The notes under the pieces: model-generated | Seen by the model: only the letters and a program-made list of their open reading frames with translations | Told to the model about the DNA's origin: nothing | Databases searched by the model: none | Assembly: GCA_964440295.1 (NCBI GenBank) | Contig: CAYTRT010000016.1 | Coordinates: 1-31,113 of the forward strand | From: CALIKS01 sp964440295 | GTDB taxonomy: Archaea > Thermoproteota > Nitrososphaeria_A > Caldarchaeales > Calditenuaceae | Length of the DNA stretch: 31,113 nucleotides | Direction of reading: 5' to 3' | Part shown: positions 1-8,724 of the stretch, piece by piece | Layout: every line of letters starts with the position of its first letter | Position numbering within the stretch: the stretch's first letter is position 1 | Translations under genes and position numbers: made by a program

Positions 1-63
1 TGCAGAGACACATAACTAGGCTTAGAATAGTCGACCCACTAACACAGATAATATAGTGGTGGA

Positions 64-2145
64 CTAAAGTTTTAGCTTCTCGGCTATGACTTGTACTGGA
101 TGCTTGATTTCGAAGTTGTAGAAATGTCTGAACTGTATTGGACAGACGCTGCTCTCGGTCACTATTGTCTTGGCTCCGGTTGAATGTATGATTTCAACGA
201 CTCTCCTCCCAATTTCTATGCTCGTGTCGTATCCGATTGGTCCCTTCCTCATTCCCCAGGTGCCGGCCATTCCGCAGCATCCATAGTCCTTGGTATAGAC
301 TCGGTATCCTAGATGTTCTAGGATCTTGATGGCTGGCGCTCCTGGAGCGGCTGCTCGTCCATGGCATGGATAGTGATAGAAAACGGATTGCGAATCTTCG
401 CTCCTCTCTGGCTTGATCCTCTCTAGTAGTCCTGTCCTGACTATGTAGTCTGAGAACTCGTAGGTATTCTTTGCTACTTCTTCTGCCTCGTGGGTCCCTA
501 GAATCTTTGGGTATGCCACCTTTAGGCAGTAGGCAGCGGACGGCTCAGTGCATATTATCTTGTATCCCTTCTCAACGTATGGAAAGAGATAGGAGACATT
601 CTTCTCAGCGAGTTTCTTGGCCTTTTCCAAGAATCCGTACTGTATGAGCGGCATTCCTGCACCTTCCTGCTTCGGCAAGGCGACGTCTACGCCGAGATGA
701 TTGAGCACCCGCACAGCGGTCTCGGCCAGTCCCCAATCAATGTATGCCGCGTAAGTATCGACGAAGTATGCGACCTTGATGCTACTATCTCCCTTTCCAC
801 GCGGCTTGTAGTGGTCGAAGAACGAGCCGCCAGCAAACTCTGGAAGCACTCTCCTAGAGTCGATGCCCGCCACTAATTCTAGGAGCTTCCTCGCGGCGCT
901 GTTTTTCCCGAGCCAGTTGAAGACTCGCGGCGCCCTCGAGCCCATCTTGGTGTATGTCTCGTACATCGATAGAGCCCAGTCTGTCCTCGTCTTCTTTCCC
1001 TTCTCATTCTTTATCCAAGAGATCGTCATAGGTATGTCTATGCTTACTGGACATGTCTCCTTGCATAGCCCGCAAGAGATGCATAAAGGTGATATCTGGG
1101 CGGCCCGCTCGACTCCGCGCGTGATAGCTGTCCATAGGACTCCTATCGGGCCAGTATAGATATCTCCGAAGACATGTCCACCCATAACTCTATAGGTTGC
1201 ACAGACATTGAAGCATGCAGAGCACCTTATACATCTCAAAGCCTCAGACAGCCACTTCGACTTCTGGGCCTCCATCCTACCGTTATCAAGCAGGACCAGG
1301 TGGAACTCCGATTCTTCTCCTCCCTTGATGCTGGTCCTCCGGGGGCCGAAGATCGAGACATATACTGATGTCTGTTTTCCAGTCGCGCTCCTTGCGAGGA
1401 CTCTGAGGACGTTGAAGGCGTCTACCCAGTCATCTACGATCTTCTCAATTCCTGCTACAGTCACTAAGATTTTTGGAAAAGTAGTTACGAATCTCCCATT
1501 CCCTTCATTGGTGACGATGATCGCGGCTCCGGTCTCGGCCACCACGATGTTTGCGCCCGTCACTCCCATATCAGCGGCTAGGAACTTCTCCCTCAGTACT
1601 CTTTGAGCAACCCTAGTTATGGCGGTTGGGTCTGGCTCAACACTAATTCCAAGCCTGCTTGACAAGATCTTAGCTATCTCTCTTCTGCTTAGATGGACTG
1701 CCGGAGCGATGATGTGTGAGGGTCTCTGACCTGCGAGCTGGACTATCCACTCTCCTAGGTCTGTCTCGACGACCTCTATGCCGATTTCTTCGAGGACTCT
1801 GTTGAGCATGACTTCCTCGGTCGTCATGGACTTCGACTTGACGACCAGTCTCACGCCCTTGCTCCTCGCTACTTCAGCAACATACTTGGCCGCGTCTTCA
1901 GCAGACTCTGCAAAGTATACATTTCCACCAGCCTCCCTCACTCTCTCGATGACCTTGGCTACTAGCTTTTCGAGGTTTGCTGCTGTGTATCTCCTCGTCT
2001 CTAGGAGGCGGGGCAGGGCGTCTTCTCCAAGCTCAGCCATTGCGACTTGTCTAGACTCAAGCATCATCTGTAGCGATCTCCAGAGTGTGTTCATTCTCTC
2101 CTCATCCTCGAGTGCACGTGAGACCAGAGTCTTTAGATCACTCAT
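64..2145 (-). CDS. LutB-LutA-like fused iron-sulfur LUD protein
   Basis: A 693-residue protein probably joining the LutB and LutA parts of the LutABC-type lactate oxidation complex, which passes electrons from L-lactate through Fe-S clusters in the cytoplasm. Residues about 50-300 are a LUD domain. Two ferredoxin-type 4Fe-4S motifs follow: CIRCSACFNVC near 308 and CISCGLCKETCP near 356. The C-terminal part (about 455-690) is a LutA/GlpC-like cysteine-rich region. Its second half keeps PCH and CCG (YPCHGRA, DYGCCGMAG). Its first half has lost the cysteines: FVDTYA where Cys is usual, and GAG where CCG is usual. It overlaps the upstream LutC-like gene by 4 nt, so the two are translationally coupled. 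The LUD and Fe-S assignment is firm; lactate as the substrate is inferred from the family, and other hydroxyacids are possible. Confidence 0.85.
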   Translation of the reverse strand: MSDLKTLVSRALEDEERMNTLWRSLQMMLESRQVAMAELGEDALPRLLETRRYTAANLEKLVAKVIERVREAGGNVYFAESAEDAAKYVAEVARSKGVRLVVKSKSMTTEEVMLNRVLEEIGIEVVETDLGEWIVQLAGQRPSHIIAPAVHLSRREIAKILSSRLGISVEPDPTAITRVAQRVLREKFLAADMGVTGANIVVAETGAAIIVTNEGNGRFVTTFPKILVTVAGIEKIVDDWVDAFNVLRVLARSATGKQTSVYVSIFGPRRTSIKGGEESEFHLVLLDNGRMEAQKSKWLSEALRCIRCSACFNVCATYRVMGGHVFGDIYTGPIGVLWTAITRGVERAAQISPLCISCGLCKETCPVSIDIPMTISWIKNEKGKKTRTDWALSMYETYTKMGSRAPRVFNWLGKNSAARKLLELVAGIDSRRVLPEFAGGSFFDHYKPRGKGDSSIKVAYFVDTYAAYIDWGLAETAVRVLNHLGVDVALPKQEGAGMPLIQYGFLEKAKKLAEKNVSYLFPYVEKGYKIICTEPSAAYCLKVAYPKILGTHEAEEVAKNTYEFSDYIVRTGLLERIKPERSEDSQSVFYHYPCHGRAAAPGAPAIKILEHLGYRVYTKDYGCCGMAGTWGMRKGPIGYDTSIEIGRRVVEIIHSTGAKTIVTESSVCPIQFRHFYNFEIKHPVQVIAEKLKL

Positions 2146-2708
2146 TCTCTCTCCTCCTCCACGACGATGAAGTAGGCCTCTCCTGGCCCGTGGACGCCTT
2201 TGACAAACGTGAGCTCGATGTCTGACGTCCCGCTCGGGCCAGCTATCAAGATGGCTGCACCTGCCTCTCCATAACGCCTAGCCAGGAATTCGGCCAGCTG
2301 GTCGTAGGTCGGAATTATCTGTGATGCGGGCAGGAGTGCGACGAAGCGTCTGGGAAGGGTGGAGGCAAGCCTCGCTGAGTAACTGTCCAATATGACGACT
2401 ACGCCCACCTCGGCAAGACCAGCGTCAACGACCGTGACTCCCATATCGACGTTCTCAGCAATCTTGGCGGCCTCCTCGAGTCGATAGTCATCTAAATTGA
2501 AGACAGCCCTCATGCTTGCCAGCTCATTTCTGAGCGCCCTTAGGAGCGGATCACGCATTCGGGCAAGCGCGATGCTTGACACGTTGTTCTCAGACGCGAT
2601 CCTCGCAGTAACTCTAGCGGCCTCCTCATAACCGCGTGTCTGTATTACATGAGCGCCGTTTCGAGATGCAGCATTAAGAAATGAATTAACAACGCTCAAG
2701 CTAATCAT
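2142..2708 (-). CDS. LutC-like LUD domain protein
   Basis: A 188-residue single-domain LUD protein resembling LutC. The C-terminal signature GPSGTSDIELTFVKGVHGPG is the typical LUD motif. It is first in a two-gene operon: its stop overlaps the ATG of the LutB-LutA-like gene by 4 nt. A TATA-like element (rc caatatttttaag, 2728-2740) is centred about 27 nt before the ATG, so the mRNA is probably leaderless. LutC proteins contribute to lactate utilisation with LutA and LutB. No lactate permease or FCD/GntR regulator is seen nearby. Confidence 0.85.
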   Translation of the reverse strand: MISLSVVNSFLNAASRNGAHVIQTRGYEEAARVTARIASENNVSSIALARMRDPLLRALRNELASMRAVFNLDDYRLEEAAKIAENVDMGVTVVDAGLAEVGVVVILDSYSARLASTLPRRFVALLPASQIIPTYDQLAEFLARRYGEAGAAILIAGPSGTSDIELTFVKGVHGPGEAYFIVVEEERE

Positions 2709-2727
2709 TGATTGTTCTCTCGGCGTT

Positions 2728-2740
2728 CTTAAAAATATTG
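2728..2740 (-). promoter_or_regulatory. TATA-like promoter of the lutC-lutBA operon
   Basis: The minus-strand sequence caatatttttaag lies 20-32 nt upstream of the ATG at 2708. This is the spacing expected if transcription begins at the start codon. The call rests on sequence and spacing only. Confidence 0.45.
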
Positions 2741-2821
2741 AGCTTCTATCCGCAAGTGTATCATGATTTATAGTTAGGCTTATATCTACAGCGGTTATGG
2801 GTATTTCTTGGGGAGGGAGGA

Positions 2822-2926
2822 TTGGCTAGGTGTGAGATCTGTGGGAGAAAGGTAGACGACCTCAGGCTATGGAGGGGAAAACGAATATGCGGGAAATGCT
2901 TCGAGAAGGAGTCCTCGAAGGGCTAG
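2822..2926 (+). CDS. 34-aa zinc-ribbon microprotein (hypothetical)
   Basis: A TTG-started ORF of 34 codons. The peptide has two CxxC knuckles, CEIC at residues 4-7 and CGKC at 23-26, and is otherwise rich in Lys/Arg, so it could fold as one small zinc ribbon. GGGAGG at 2811-2816 sits 5 nt before the TTG, and a TATA-like cttatatct lies at about 2779-2787. The stop overlaps the stop region of the convergent DUF72 gene by 4 nt. The knuckle pattern resembles zinc ribbons that open larger archaeal proteins such as MBF1, but nothing follows in frame. The function is unknown; the start signal and ordered cysteines make chance less likely. Confidence 0.5.
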   Translation: MARCEICGRKVDDLRLWRGKRICGKCFEKESSKG

Positions 2927-3618
2927 TATCGCCGCGTTAGTATGCTGAGCATCCTGCGGGCGTTCTTTAGCATCGCGTGGTCATTATTGAAGTAGACGTA
3001 GACGCTTCTCGGCGACGATTGAAGAATCCTCTCGGCAACTTCGGTTAGCTCTTCATCGGTGTAGTCGTGGCTATACCAGGCCGTTCTACCATGCATCCTC
3101 AGATAGATCGTCGTTCCACTCATCACGATTGTGTTCGGTAGGTCGGGTGAATCCACGCTTACGAGTGTCACTCCTAGTTTCTCTGCCCACGATACCCATT
3201 TCTCCTCAAACCACTCTGGGTTTCTCCACTCGAGTGCTAGTCTACTGCCTAGCCCGGTCTTTGTGGCGAATGCCTCTATCCTAGATGCATATCTAGGGCC
3301 AAGGGATGGTGGAAGCTGGAAGAGGTAGTGATGAATTATGTGGTCCATCGGGCTGAAGAGCTCCTCAAACCTCCTCCATGCGTCCAGCGCCTTCTCGCTG
3401 AATCGATAGACATGCGTTATTAAGCGGTTAGCCTTTATGCTCCAGGCGAGGCCTCTGCCCCTTTCTACCCATGACTCTACTGCTCTTCTCGATGGATACC
3501 TGTAGAAGGACATGTTTAGCTCGACGGCGTTTAGGCCGCTTTGCTCTACGTACCAGTCGAGGCTCCCATCCCTGTTCCAGCCGTAGAGCCAGCCCGACGT
3601 TCCCACATATACAATCAA
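2923..3618 (-). CDS. DUF72 family protein
   Basis: A 231-residue DUF72 (YecE-like) protein. These adopt a TIM-barrel fold and their biochemical role is not settled. Hallmarks are the N-terminal GTSGWLYGW, an NMSFYRYPS segment near residue 36, ALEWRNPEWF near 128, and the C-terminal YVYFNNDHAMLKNAR. Length is normal. It is divergent from the RqcH gene across a 75-nt spacer that contains a tgatatatatcg element usable in both directions. The family call is secure; the function is not known. Confidence 0.85.
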   Translation of the reverse strand: MIVYVGTSGWLYGWNRDGSLDWYVEQSGLNAVELNMSFYRYPSRRAVESWVERGRGLAWSIKANRLITHVYRFSEKALDAWRRFEELFSPMDHIIHHYLFQLPPSLGPRYASRIEAFATKTGLGSRLALEWRNPEWFEEKWVSWAEKLGVTLVSVDSPDLPNTIVMSGTTIYLRMHGRTAWYSHDYTDEELTEVAERILQSSPRSVYVYFNNDHAMLKNARRMLSILTRRY

Positions 3619-3693
3619 TGAGCGGCTCCCCAGTAGCTGCTAGTCATAGTGATATATATCGTGAATGCTTGATTATTTGGTTGAGGTCTGGGC

Positions 3694-5586
3694 TTGTCGC
3701 TTGCGAAGAGGCTCCGCGGAGAGCTGAGCAGCATCGAGATAAAGGTGTTGGTCGACGAGATTGCTGAGAAGCTGCGGGCATGCAGAGTTGCGAATATCTA
3801 CAGGATGCCTGACGCCTCATACGTCATTCGCCTATCATCGGAAGAGGGCCGGAGAGACCTAAGGATAGCTCCTAACAAGTGCATCTACCTCGTCGAGGGC
3901 GTCTATGAGGAGCGCGGAGAGCTAGACGCCTTCGCGAAAGCTCTCAGGCAATACCTCAGGGGGATGCATGTTAAGAGTCTCGAGGCCGTGAGTGGCGAGA
4001 GGATCGTAAAGCTAGTCTTTGGCCTGAGGGAGCCTCTCTTCAGCCTGGTTGCCGAGCTCTTCCCAGGCGGCCGGTTGGTCCTCGTTGACGTGAGCGGTGT
4101 TGTGAGAGCTTCGCATCCGCCGGGGCTACTTAGTAAGGAGTATACGCCGCCGGCTGCTAGGACGACGGTGCTTGAGAGGGAAGAGGCTTTGAAGATTATT
4201 CGGGAGCTAGACGGTAATGTGCGAATTGGCGTGACGCTTGCGAGGAATTTAGGGCTCGGCCCTAAGTATTCAGAGGAGGTCCTGGCGAGGGCTGGCGTTG
4301 ATCCATCAGTGGCGCTTTCGGCCCTAACAGAGGCGATGCTGGGCAGAGTTCTAGACGCGCTTGAGTCCCTGAAGCTCGACTTGTCGAGGCCTAGTCCCCG
4401 TCTTTATGTGGATGAGGAGGTAGTGGTGCCTGCGCCTTTCGCTCTCAGGAGCCTAGAGCATTTTGGCCTGAAGTCTGAACCAGTCGATTCGTTCAACGAG
4501 GCGGTGAGGAGGTTCTACGAGTCTCAGCCGCCGAGAGTCCTCGAGGACGTTGAGAGGGAGGCTGAGCGGCTTGAGAAGGAGCTGCTCGAGAAGAGGCGGC
4601 TGCTGGCGCAGCTTGAGGGGGAGGCCGAGAAGAAGAGGAGGCTCGCTGAGCTCATCTTTACAAATCTAGGAGTTGCCGAGGAGGCCAGGCTTGACATGCT
4701 TGCCGGTTTGTCGAGAAGCGACGTGGTCAGCGTCAATTGGAATGAGGGCACATTCACGCTCAAGATTGGTGATGAGCAGGTAAAACTACTGATAAGGGAG
4801 CCAGTGTCGAGGCAGGTCTCCTCCCTTTTCAACGACGCAAAGATGACGCTGAGGGGCGTCGAGAACATCAGGGCAGAGATAGAGGAGATCGAGAAAAAGC
4901 TAGAAGAGACCAGAGCATTAAGGAAGCCAGCCACGACAACTCCCATCGTGAGGAGGCTGCTGAAGAGAGAGTGGTTCGAGAACTACCGCTGGAGCTACAC
5001 CTCAGGCGGCAGACTAATCGTGGCAGGCAGAGACGCCTCGACCAACATTAAGCTATTGAAGAGACACCTAGAGAGCAAAGACGTAGTCTTCCACGCAGAC
5101 GTAAGGGGCTCGCCCGTCGCCATACTGAAGGACGGATCCGAGGCAGCCCAGGAGGAGCTTGAAGAGGCGGCTACTTTCTGCGGAGCGTACAGCAGGGCCT
5201 GGAGAGAGGGGCTCTCGGCCATATCTGTCTACATGGTTCGCCCCGACCAAGTGAGCTTCTCGCCTCCGCCTGGTACGTTTCTTCCACGCGGCTCATTCAT
5301 CGTTAAGCCTCCGAAGACTTACTTCCAAGTAGAGCTAAAGTTATGCATAGGTCTCCGAGAAGAGCCGAGGCGCGTAGTTGCTGGACACGAGCGGTGGGTC
5401 TCATCCATCGCTAGGGTGTACGTGTGCCTAGTTCCTGGTGAGAGGACTAGTGAGGAGCTTGCCAAGATATTCTCAGGAGTGGTAAAAGAAAAAGTAGGAA
5501 TAGAGCTGAGCAGAGAGGAGGTCGAGGAGTTCAAGGCGATGGTCCCGTACGGCAAGGCAGAATTGCTAGGTAGGCAGAGGCTATGA
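3694..5586 (+). CDS. NFACT-family ribosome quality control protein (RqcH/Rqc2-like)
   Basis: A 630-residue archaeal NFACT protein (Rqc2/NEMF/Tae2, bacterial RqcH). Family members bind obstructed large ribosomal subunits carrying peptidyl-tRNA and can direct C-terminal tailing. The NFACT-N part spans about 1-270. A Glu/Lys-rich coiled coil follows (about 275-325), and a second helical segment precedes position 410. The NFACT-R domain begins near 425 with WFENYRWSYTSGGRLIVAGR and includes HADVRGSPVAILK. The start is TTG, with gaggt about 7 nt upstream. A T7 run at 5698-5704 could terminate transcription. Ribosome rescue is inferred from the family. Confidence 0.88.
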   Translation: MSLAKRLRGELSSIEIKVLVDEIAEKLRACRVANIYRMPDASYVIRLSSEEGRRDLRIAPNKCIYLVEGVYEERGELDAFAKALRQYLRGMHVKSLEAVSGERIVKLVFGLREPLFSLVAELFPGGRLVLVDVSGVVRASHPPGLLSKEYTPPAARTTVLEREEALKIIRELDGNVRIGVTLARNLGLGPKYSEEVLARAGVDPSVALSALTEAMLGRVLDALESLKLDLSRPSPRLYVDEEVVVPAPFALRSLEHFGLKSEPVDSFNEAVRRFYESQPPRVLEDVEREAERLEKELLEKRRLLAQLEGEAEKKRRLAELIFTNLGVAEEARLDMLAGLSRSDVVSVNWNEGTFTLKIGDEQVKLLIREPVSRQVSSLFNDAKMTLRGVENIRAEIEEIEKKLEETRALRKPATTTPIVRRLLKREWFENYRWSYTSGGRLIVAGRDASTNIKLLKRHLESKDVVFHADVRGSPVAILKDGSEAAQEELEEAATFCGAYSRAWREGLSAISVYMVRPDQVSFSPPPGTFLPRGSFIVKPPKTYFQVELKLCIGLREEPRRVVAGHERWVSSIARVYVCLVPGERTSEELAKIFSGVVKEKVGIELSREEVEEFKAMVPYGKAELLGRQRL

Positions 5587-5697
5587 GCGATCTGAGACTC
5601 GATCATCCTCACAGACTTGTAATGAATATGTTATGGCATTAAGAATTGAATTATTAGCCGCGGCTGTTGATAGATATTACCACTTGAGGATTGATTA

Positions 5698-5704
5698 TTT
5701 TTTT
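5698..5704 (+). terminator. Oligo-T candidate terminator after RqcH gene
   Basis: A run of seven T on the plus strand in the AT-rich 168-nt spacer between the RqcH stop and the CBS gene. Archaeal RNA polymerase often stops at such T tracts. It lies only about 25 nt upstream of the next gene's TATA box. Confidence 0.35.
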
Positions 5705-5726
5705 GACTGTTTGAGTTTGGGAAAAC

Positions 5727-5736
5727 CTTATTTAAT
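5727..5736 (+). promoter_or_regulatory. BRE/TATA promoter of the CBS gene
   Basis: cttatttaat preceded by the purine-rich gaaaac (BRE-like), centred about 24 nt before the TTG at 5755. The spacing predicts a leaderless transcript that begins at or next to the start codon. Confidence 0.5.
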
Positions 5737-5754
5737 CGAAGCGACATCTCCGTC

Positions 5755-6339
5755 TTGGAGAAGCGGTTGAAGAGGCTGTTCCTAAGCGACGAGGTGACCG
5801 TGAGGGACGTCATGAGTAGTCCAGTAATCGAGGTCGATGCTGACGGCTCAGCCAAGGAGGTAGCCGAGCTAATGACCAAGTACAAGATAAGCGGGATCGT
5901 CGTGAAGAAGAATGGGAAGCCGATTGGAATAGTGACTAAGAGGGACCTGATCGAGAAGGTGGTGGCGCTGGACAAGAAGCCGAGCGAGGTAAAGGTCTCC
6001 GAGATCATGTCGACGCCCCTAATAACTGCGGGTCCAGAGGAGACCATAGAGGAGGCATTGAGGAGGATGAATAGGATGGGGATAAGCAGGCTTGTCGTCA
6101 CCTACAAGGACGAGGTCCATGGCATAATCAGCGTGAAGGACATCCTGAAGGTCACTCCAGATATACTCGAGATTGTCAAGGAGCAGTTGAGGCTGAGGGG
6201 AGCGAGGGCCATGGGATCTGAGCAGTATATGGAGGGATACTGCGACTCCTGCGGCGAGTGGAGCGACATGCTTCTCCGGGTCGACGAGCAATACTTATGC
6301 GAGGACTGCAGGCTAGAATTAGAGAAGAGAAGTGAGTAG
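5755..6339 (+). CDS. CBS-pair protein with C-terminal zinc ribbon
   Basis: A 194-residue protein with two CBS motifs (about 14-75 and 80-140) forming one Bateman module; such modules bind adenine nucleotides or SAM and act as energy sensors. VRDVMSSPVIEV and VSEIMSTPLITA open the two repeats, and GIVTKRDL and GIISVKDIL close them. A zinc ribbon follows at about 160-185 (CDSCGEW and CEDC). The pairing suggests a regulatory or nucleic-acid role, but the partner is unknown. The start is TTG, chosen because a TATA box lies 24 nt upstream. The 3' end overlaps the Mut7-C gene by 8 nt, indicating co-expression. Confidence 0.82.
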   Translation: MEKRLKRLFLSDEVTVRDVMSSPVIEVDADGSAKEVAELMTKYKISGIVVKKNGKPIGIVTKRDLIEKVVALDKKPSEVKVSEIMSTPLITAGPEETIEEALRRMNRMGISRLVVTYKDEVHGIISVKDILKVTPDILEIVKEQLRLRGARAMGSEQYMEGYCDSCGEWSDMLLRVDEQYLCEDCRLELEKRSE

Positions 6340-6799
6340 CGAGCCGATCTTCATCATCGACTCCATGCATGGGAACTTATGTAGATGGCTCAGAATTCTA
6401 GGCTACGACGCTGAATATTGGGAGGGAAGAGACGAGGAACTTATAGAGAGAGCCTCGAGGACGGGGAGAATAATAGTTACCTCGGACGTGGGGCTTCATC
6501 GAGCAGCATCTACTAGAGGCTTAAGGTCATGCCTACTACATCACCATGAAATCGAGTCAAACCTAGCAGAAGTCGCTGCCTACGTCTCTAGAGAGCTTAG
6601 ACTGCCCATAGACGAGTTCTTAAAGCCACGGATTAAGAGATGCTCGATCTGCAACGGTACGCTCAGTAAAGAGCTTGAGGGGATTTGGAGATGCAGCTCT
6701 TGTGGCCAGAGGTTCTGGATCGGCAGCCACTGGAGAAATATTCTAAGAACGATTAGACACGCATACGTAACCGCGGAGAGGATCAAAAACACAGAGTAG
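6332..6799 (+). CDS. Mut7-C (PIN-like) putative RNase with zinc ribbon
   Basis: A 155-residue Mut7-C family protein. The N-terminal PIN-like fold has conserved acidic residues in FIIDSMHGNLCRWLRILGYD (Asp10) and VTSDVG (Asp52), expected to bind metal for RNA cleavage. A zinc ribbon follows at about 104-128 (CSICNG, CSSCGQRFW), completing the usual architecture. Start is GTG at 6332, inside the end of the CBS gene (8-nt overlap), so translation is probably coupled. The RNase activity and its RNA target are inferred. Confidence 0.82.
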   Translation: MSSEPIFIIDSMHGNLCRWLRILGYDAEYWEGRDEELIERASRTGRIIVTSDVGLHRAASTRGLRSCLLHHHEIESNLAEVAAYVSRELRLPIDEFLKPRIKRCSICNGTLSKELEGIWRCSSCGQRFWIGSHWRNILRTIRHAYVTAERIKNTE

Positions 6800-6846
6800 G
6801 CACCGGGGACATAAACATAATAAGCCCTCCGGACAGGTCTTTATCC

Positions 6847-7479
6847 GTGGCCGAAAAGCTGAGTGACGAGGATGGCGCGTTTCTCGTCAGGCTGGCAAGA
6901 AACGCCATAACGTCTAGGATGAGGGGTGAGAGTTTCAGGATAGTCACAGCGCCGGATAGTCTCAGAGTCCTTAGAAGAGGAGTATTCGTCACGCTAAACA
7001 CGTATCCAGAACTCGAACTAAGGGGATGCATAGGTTTTCCGTACCCAGTAAAGAACTTCTTGGACCAAGTCGTCGACGCGGCTATCAGCGCTGCCTTCGG
7101 AGACCCGAGATTCATGCCGCTGGAGGAGGATGAGCTAAGCCGCGTAGTGGTCGAGGTCAGCGTCTTGTCCCTTCCAGAAGAGATAAAGACAAAGGACAGG
7201 AGGCTCCTGCCAAGCATGATAGAGATCGGCAGAGACGGGCTAATCATCGAGTCTAATCTCGGCGCGGGTCTACTCCTACCCCAAGTCCCAGTAGAGTATG
7301 GATGGGACGCCGAGGAGTTCCTGACCAACCTCTGCTTCAAGGCGGGGCTGCCGCCGACCTACTGGCTCACCGGACAGGCAGTGATTAAGCGGTTCACTGC
7401 TGAGATATTCGCAGAGAAAGAGCCGAACGGAGAGGTAGTCAGAGTCGACATTAAATCGATCCGGCGTAAGCCCTGCTAA
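6847..7479 (+). CDS. AMMECR1 domain protein
   Basis: A 210-residue AMMECR1 family protein with the signature LRGCIGF near residue 58 and a typical internal FGDPRFMPL. The family often occurs with Memo and a radical SAM protein (AmmeMemoRadiSam set), but its chemistry is not established. A related radical SAM protein lies 19 kb away at 26236-27369; no Memo protein is in this window. Start is GTG at 6847. A TATA-like cataataag centred about 28 nt upstream suggests a promoter of its own despite following Mut7-C by only 47 nt. Confidence 0.9.
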   Translation: MAEKLSDEDGAFLVRLARNAITSRMRGESFRIVTAPDSLRVLRRGVFVTLNTYPELELRGCIGFPYPVKNFLDQVVDAAISAAFGDPRFMPLEEDELSRVVVEVSVLSLPEEIKTKDRRLLPSMIEIGRDGLIIESNLGAGLLLPQVPVEYGWDAEEFLTNLCFKAGLPPTYWLTGQAVIKRFTAEIFAEKEPNGEVVRVDIKSIRRKPC

Positions 7480-7507
7480 CCGAATTCACGAATAGCTGGG
7501 ATGAGGC

Positions 7508-8674
7508 ATGGACAGGATACACATGGGAATATGCGGCATCGGCCTTGGACACGCTTCGCGGAGCCTAGTCATCGCTGAGAGGCTCCTCTCCATGGGCATC
7601 GAGTTATCACTATCGACCTACGGCGACGCCGTGGATTTCTTCAACAGTCATGGCTTCCCGATCAATAAGGTTCCATCTCTGAGCTACGGCCTCGGTGCTG
7701 ACGGTGCCTTCAGCTTCAGGGGAACAATCCTCAAGAACGTCTTCCTCCCGGTAAGCGTCGCGGCCCAAGTGCTACTCGAGCTCAGAATCATGGATGAGGT
7801 GAGGCCAGCTGTGGCTTTCTCAGACACGAGGGCATCGACTGTCCTAGCCGCCAAGCTCATGGGCATACCGGTCGCGCTACTGCTAAATCAGTTCTACGTG
7901 CTCGTCAGGAGTGAGAGGTGGCGACGGCTGGCCGAGATAGCTGAGGCGGCCTCAAGTATCGTCGGTCACGTCTGGTCCCTGAGCGATAGAGTCCTCATAG
8001 CTGACTACCAGCCTCCTCTGACGGTCTCTGAGGACAACCTGAGGCTTCCCAGCGGCCTTGATGACAAGGCGGTCTACGTCGGACCAGTGATGAGCAAGAC
8101 GCCGCGCGACTACCCTCCGAGGACCAGGCTCAAAGAAATGCTTGGCTATAACTCGGACGAGCCACTCATACTGATCCAGGCGACCGGTCCTAGGCCTGAG
8201 AGGGAGAGGCTCGTGGAGAGGATAAGCGAAGCGCTGCCAGGTCTCCGAGACCTGCAGGTATTCTTCACGCGTGGTAGGCCCGGCGGTGAGTATTCGATCA
8301 GGAGTGGCAGGCACTGGGTGATTGACTGGGTGAGGGATGAGTATGAGCTGCTCGCCGCCTCGGACGTCGTCGTGAGCAGGGCTGGGCAGTCACTCCTGAC
8401 GAAGGCTCTCGCCTTCGGCTGCAGGCTCGTGATCGTTCCAATTCCTAGACACTCGGAGCAGGAGTCAAACGCGAGGAGCCTCAGCGATAAGGGAGCCGCA
8501 GTAGTGCTGAGGGAGGACAAGCTCAGTGCCGAGACGTTGAGGGCAGCGATAGATGAGGCCTTAGACTCTCTGGCCGGCAGTGTCTCCTCTAGGTATGTTG
8601 AGGAGGCGGAGAGGCTTGGAGGTGTGGGCGAGGTAGTCCGCCAGCTCTTCTCGCTGTATAAATACTTTTCCTAG
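7508..8674 (+). CDS. GT-B glycosyltransferase, MurG/GT28-like
   Basis: A 388-residue protein with the GT-B two-lobe layout. The N-terminal Gly-rich loop is GICGIGLGHASRSL. The donor-binding segment in the second lobe is VVSRAGQSLLTKALAFGCRL followed by VPIPRHSEQESNA, the arrangement seen in MurG/GT28 enzymes that use UDP-GlcNAc or related donors. Length is typical. The acceptor cannot be told from sequence; glycolipid or glycoprotein assembly at the inner membrane face is likely. It starts with ATG 28 nt after AMMECR1 and is the last plus-strand gene of the run. Confidence 0.75.
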   Translation: MDRIHMGICGIGLGHASRSLVIAERLLSMGIELSLSTYGDAVDFFNSHGFPINKVPSLSYGLGADGAFSFRGTILKNVFLPVSVAAQVLLELRIMDEVRPAVAFSDTRASTVLAAKLMGIPVALLLNQFYVLVRSERWRRLAEIAEAASSIVGHVWSLSDRVLIADYQPPLTVSEDNLRLPSGLDDKAVYVGPVMSKTPRDYPPRTRLKEMLGYNSDEPLILIQATGPRPERERLVERISEALPGLRDLQVFFTRGRPGGEYSIRSGRHWVIDWVRDEYELLAASDVVVSRAGQSLLTKALAFGCRLVIVPIPRHSEQESNARSLSDKGAAVVLREDKLSAETLRAAIDEALDSLAGSVSSRYVEEAERLGGVGEVVRQLFSLYKYFS

Positions 8675-8724
8675 GCCTTCATATACCAAATTAATATATG
8701 AGTCCAGACAATATTCAATGAGAG

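Noticed and set aside
863..1606. Several plus-strand open frames of 64-132 codons
   Set aside because: Antisense to the Fe-S region of the LutB-LutA-like gene; cysteine and serine content comes from the complement of the real frame.
6783..7340. 185-codon minus-strand open frame
   Set aside because: Antisense to AMMECR1, Ser/Leu-rich shadow with no start signal.
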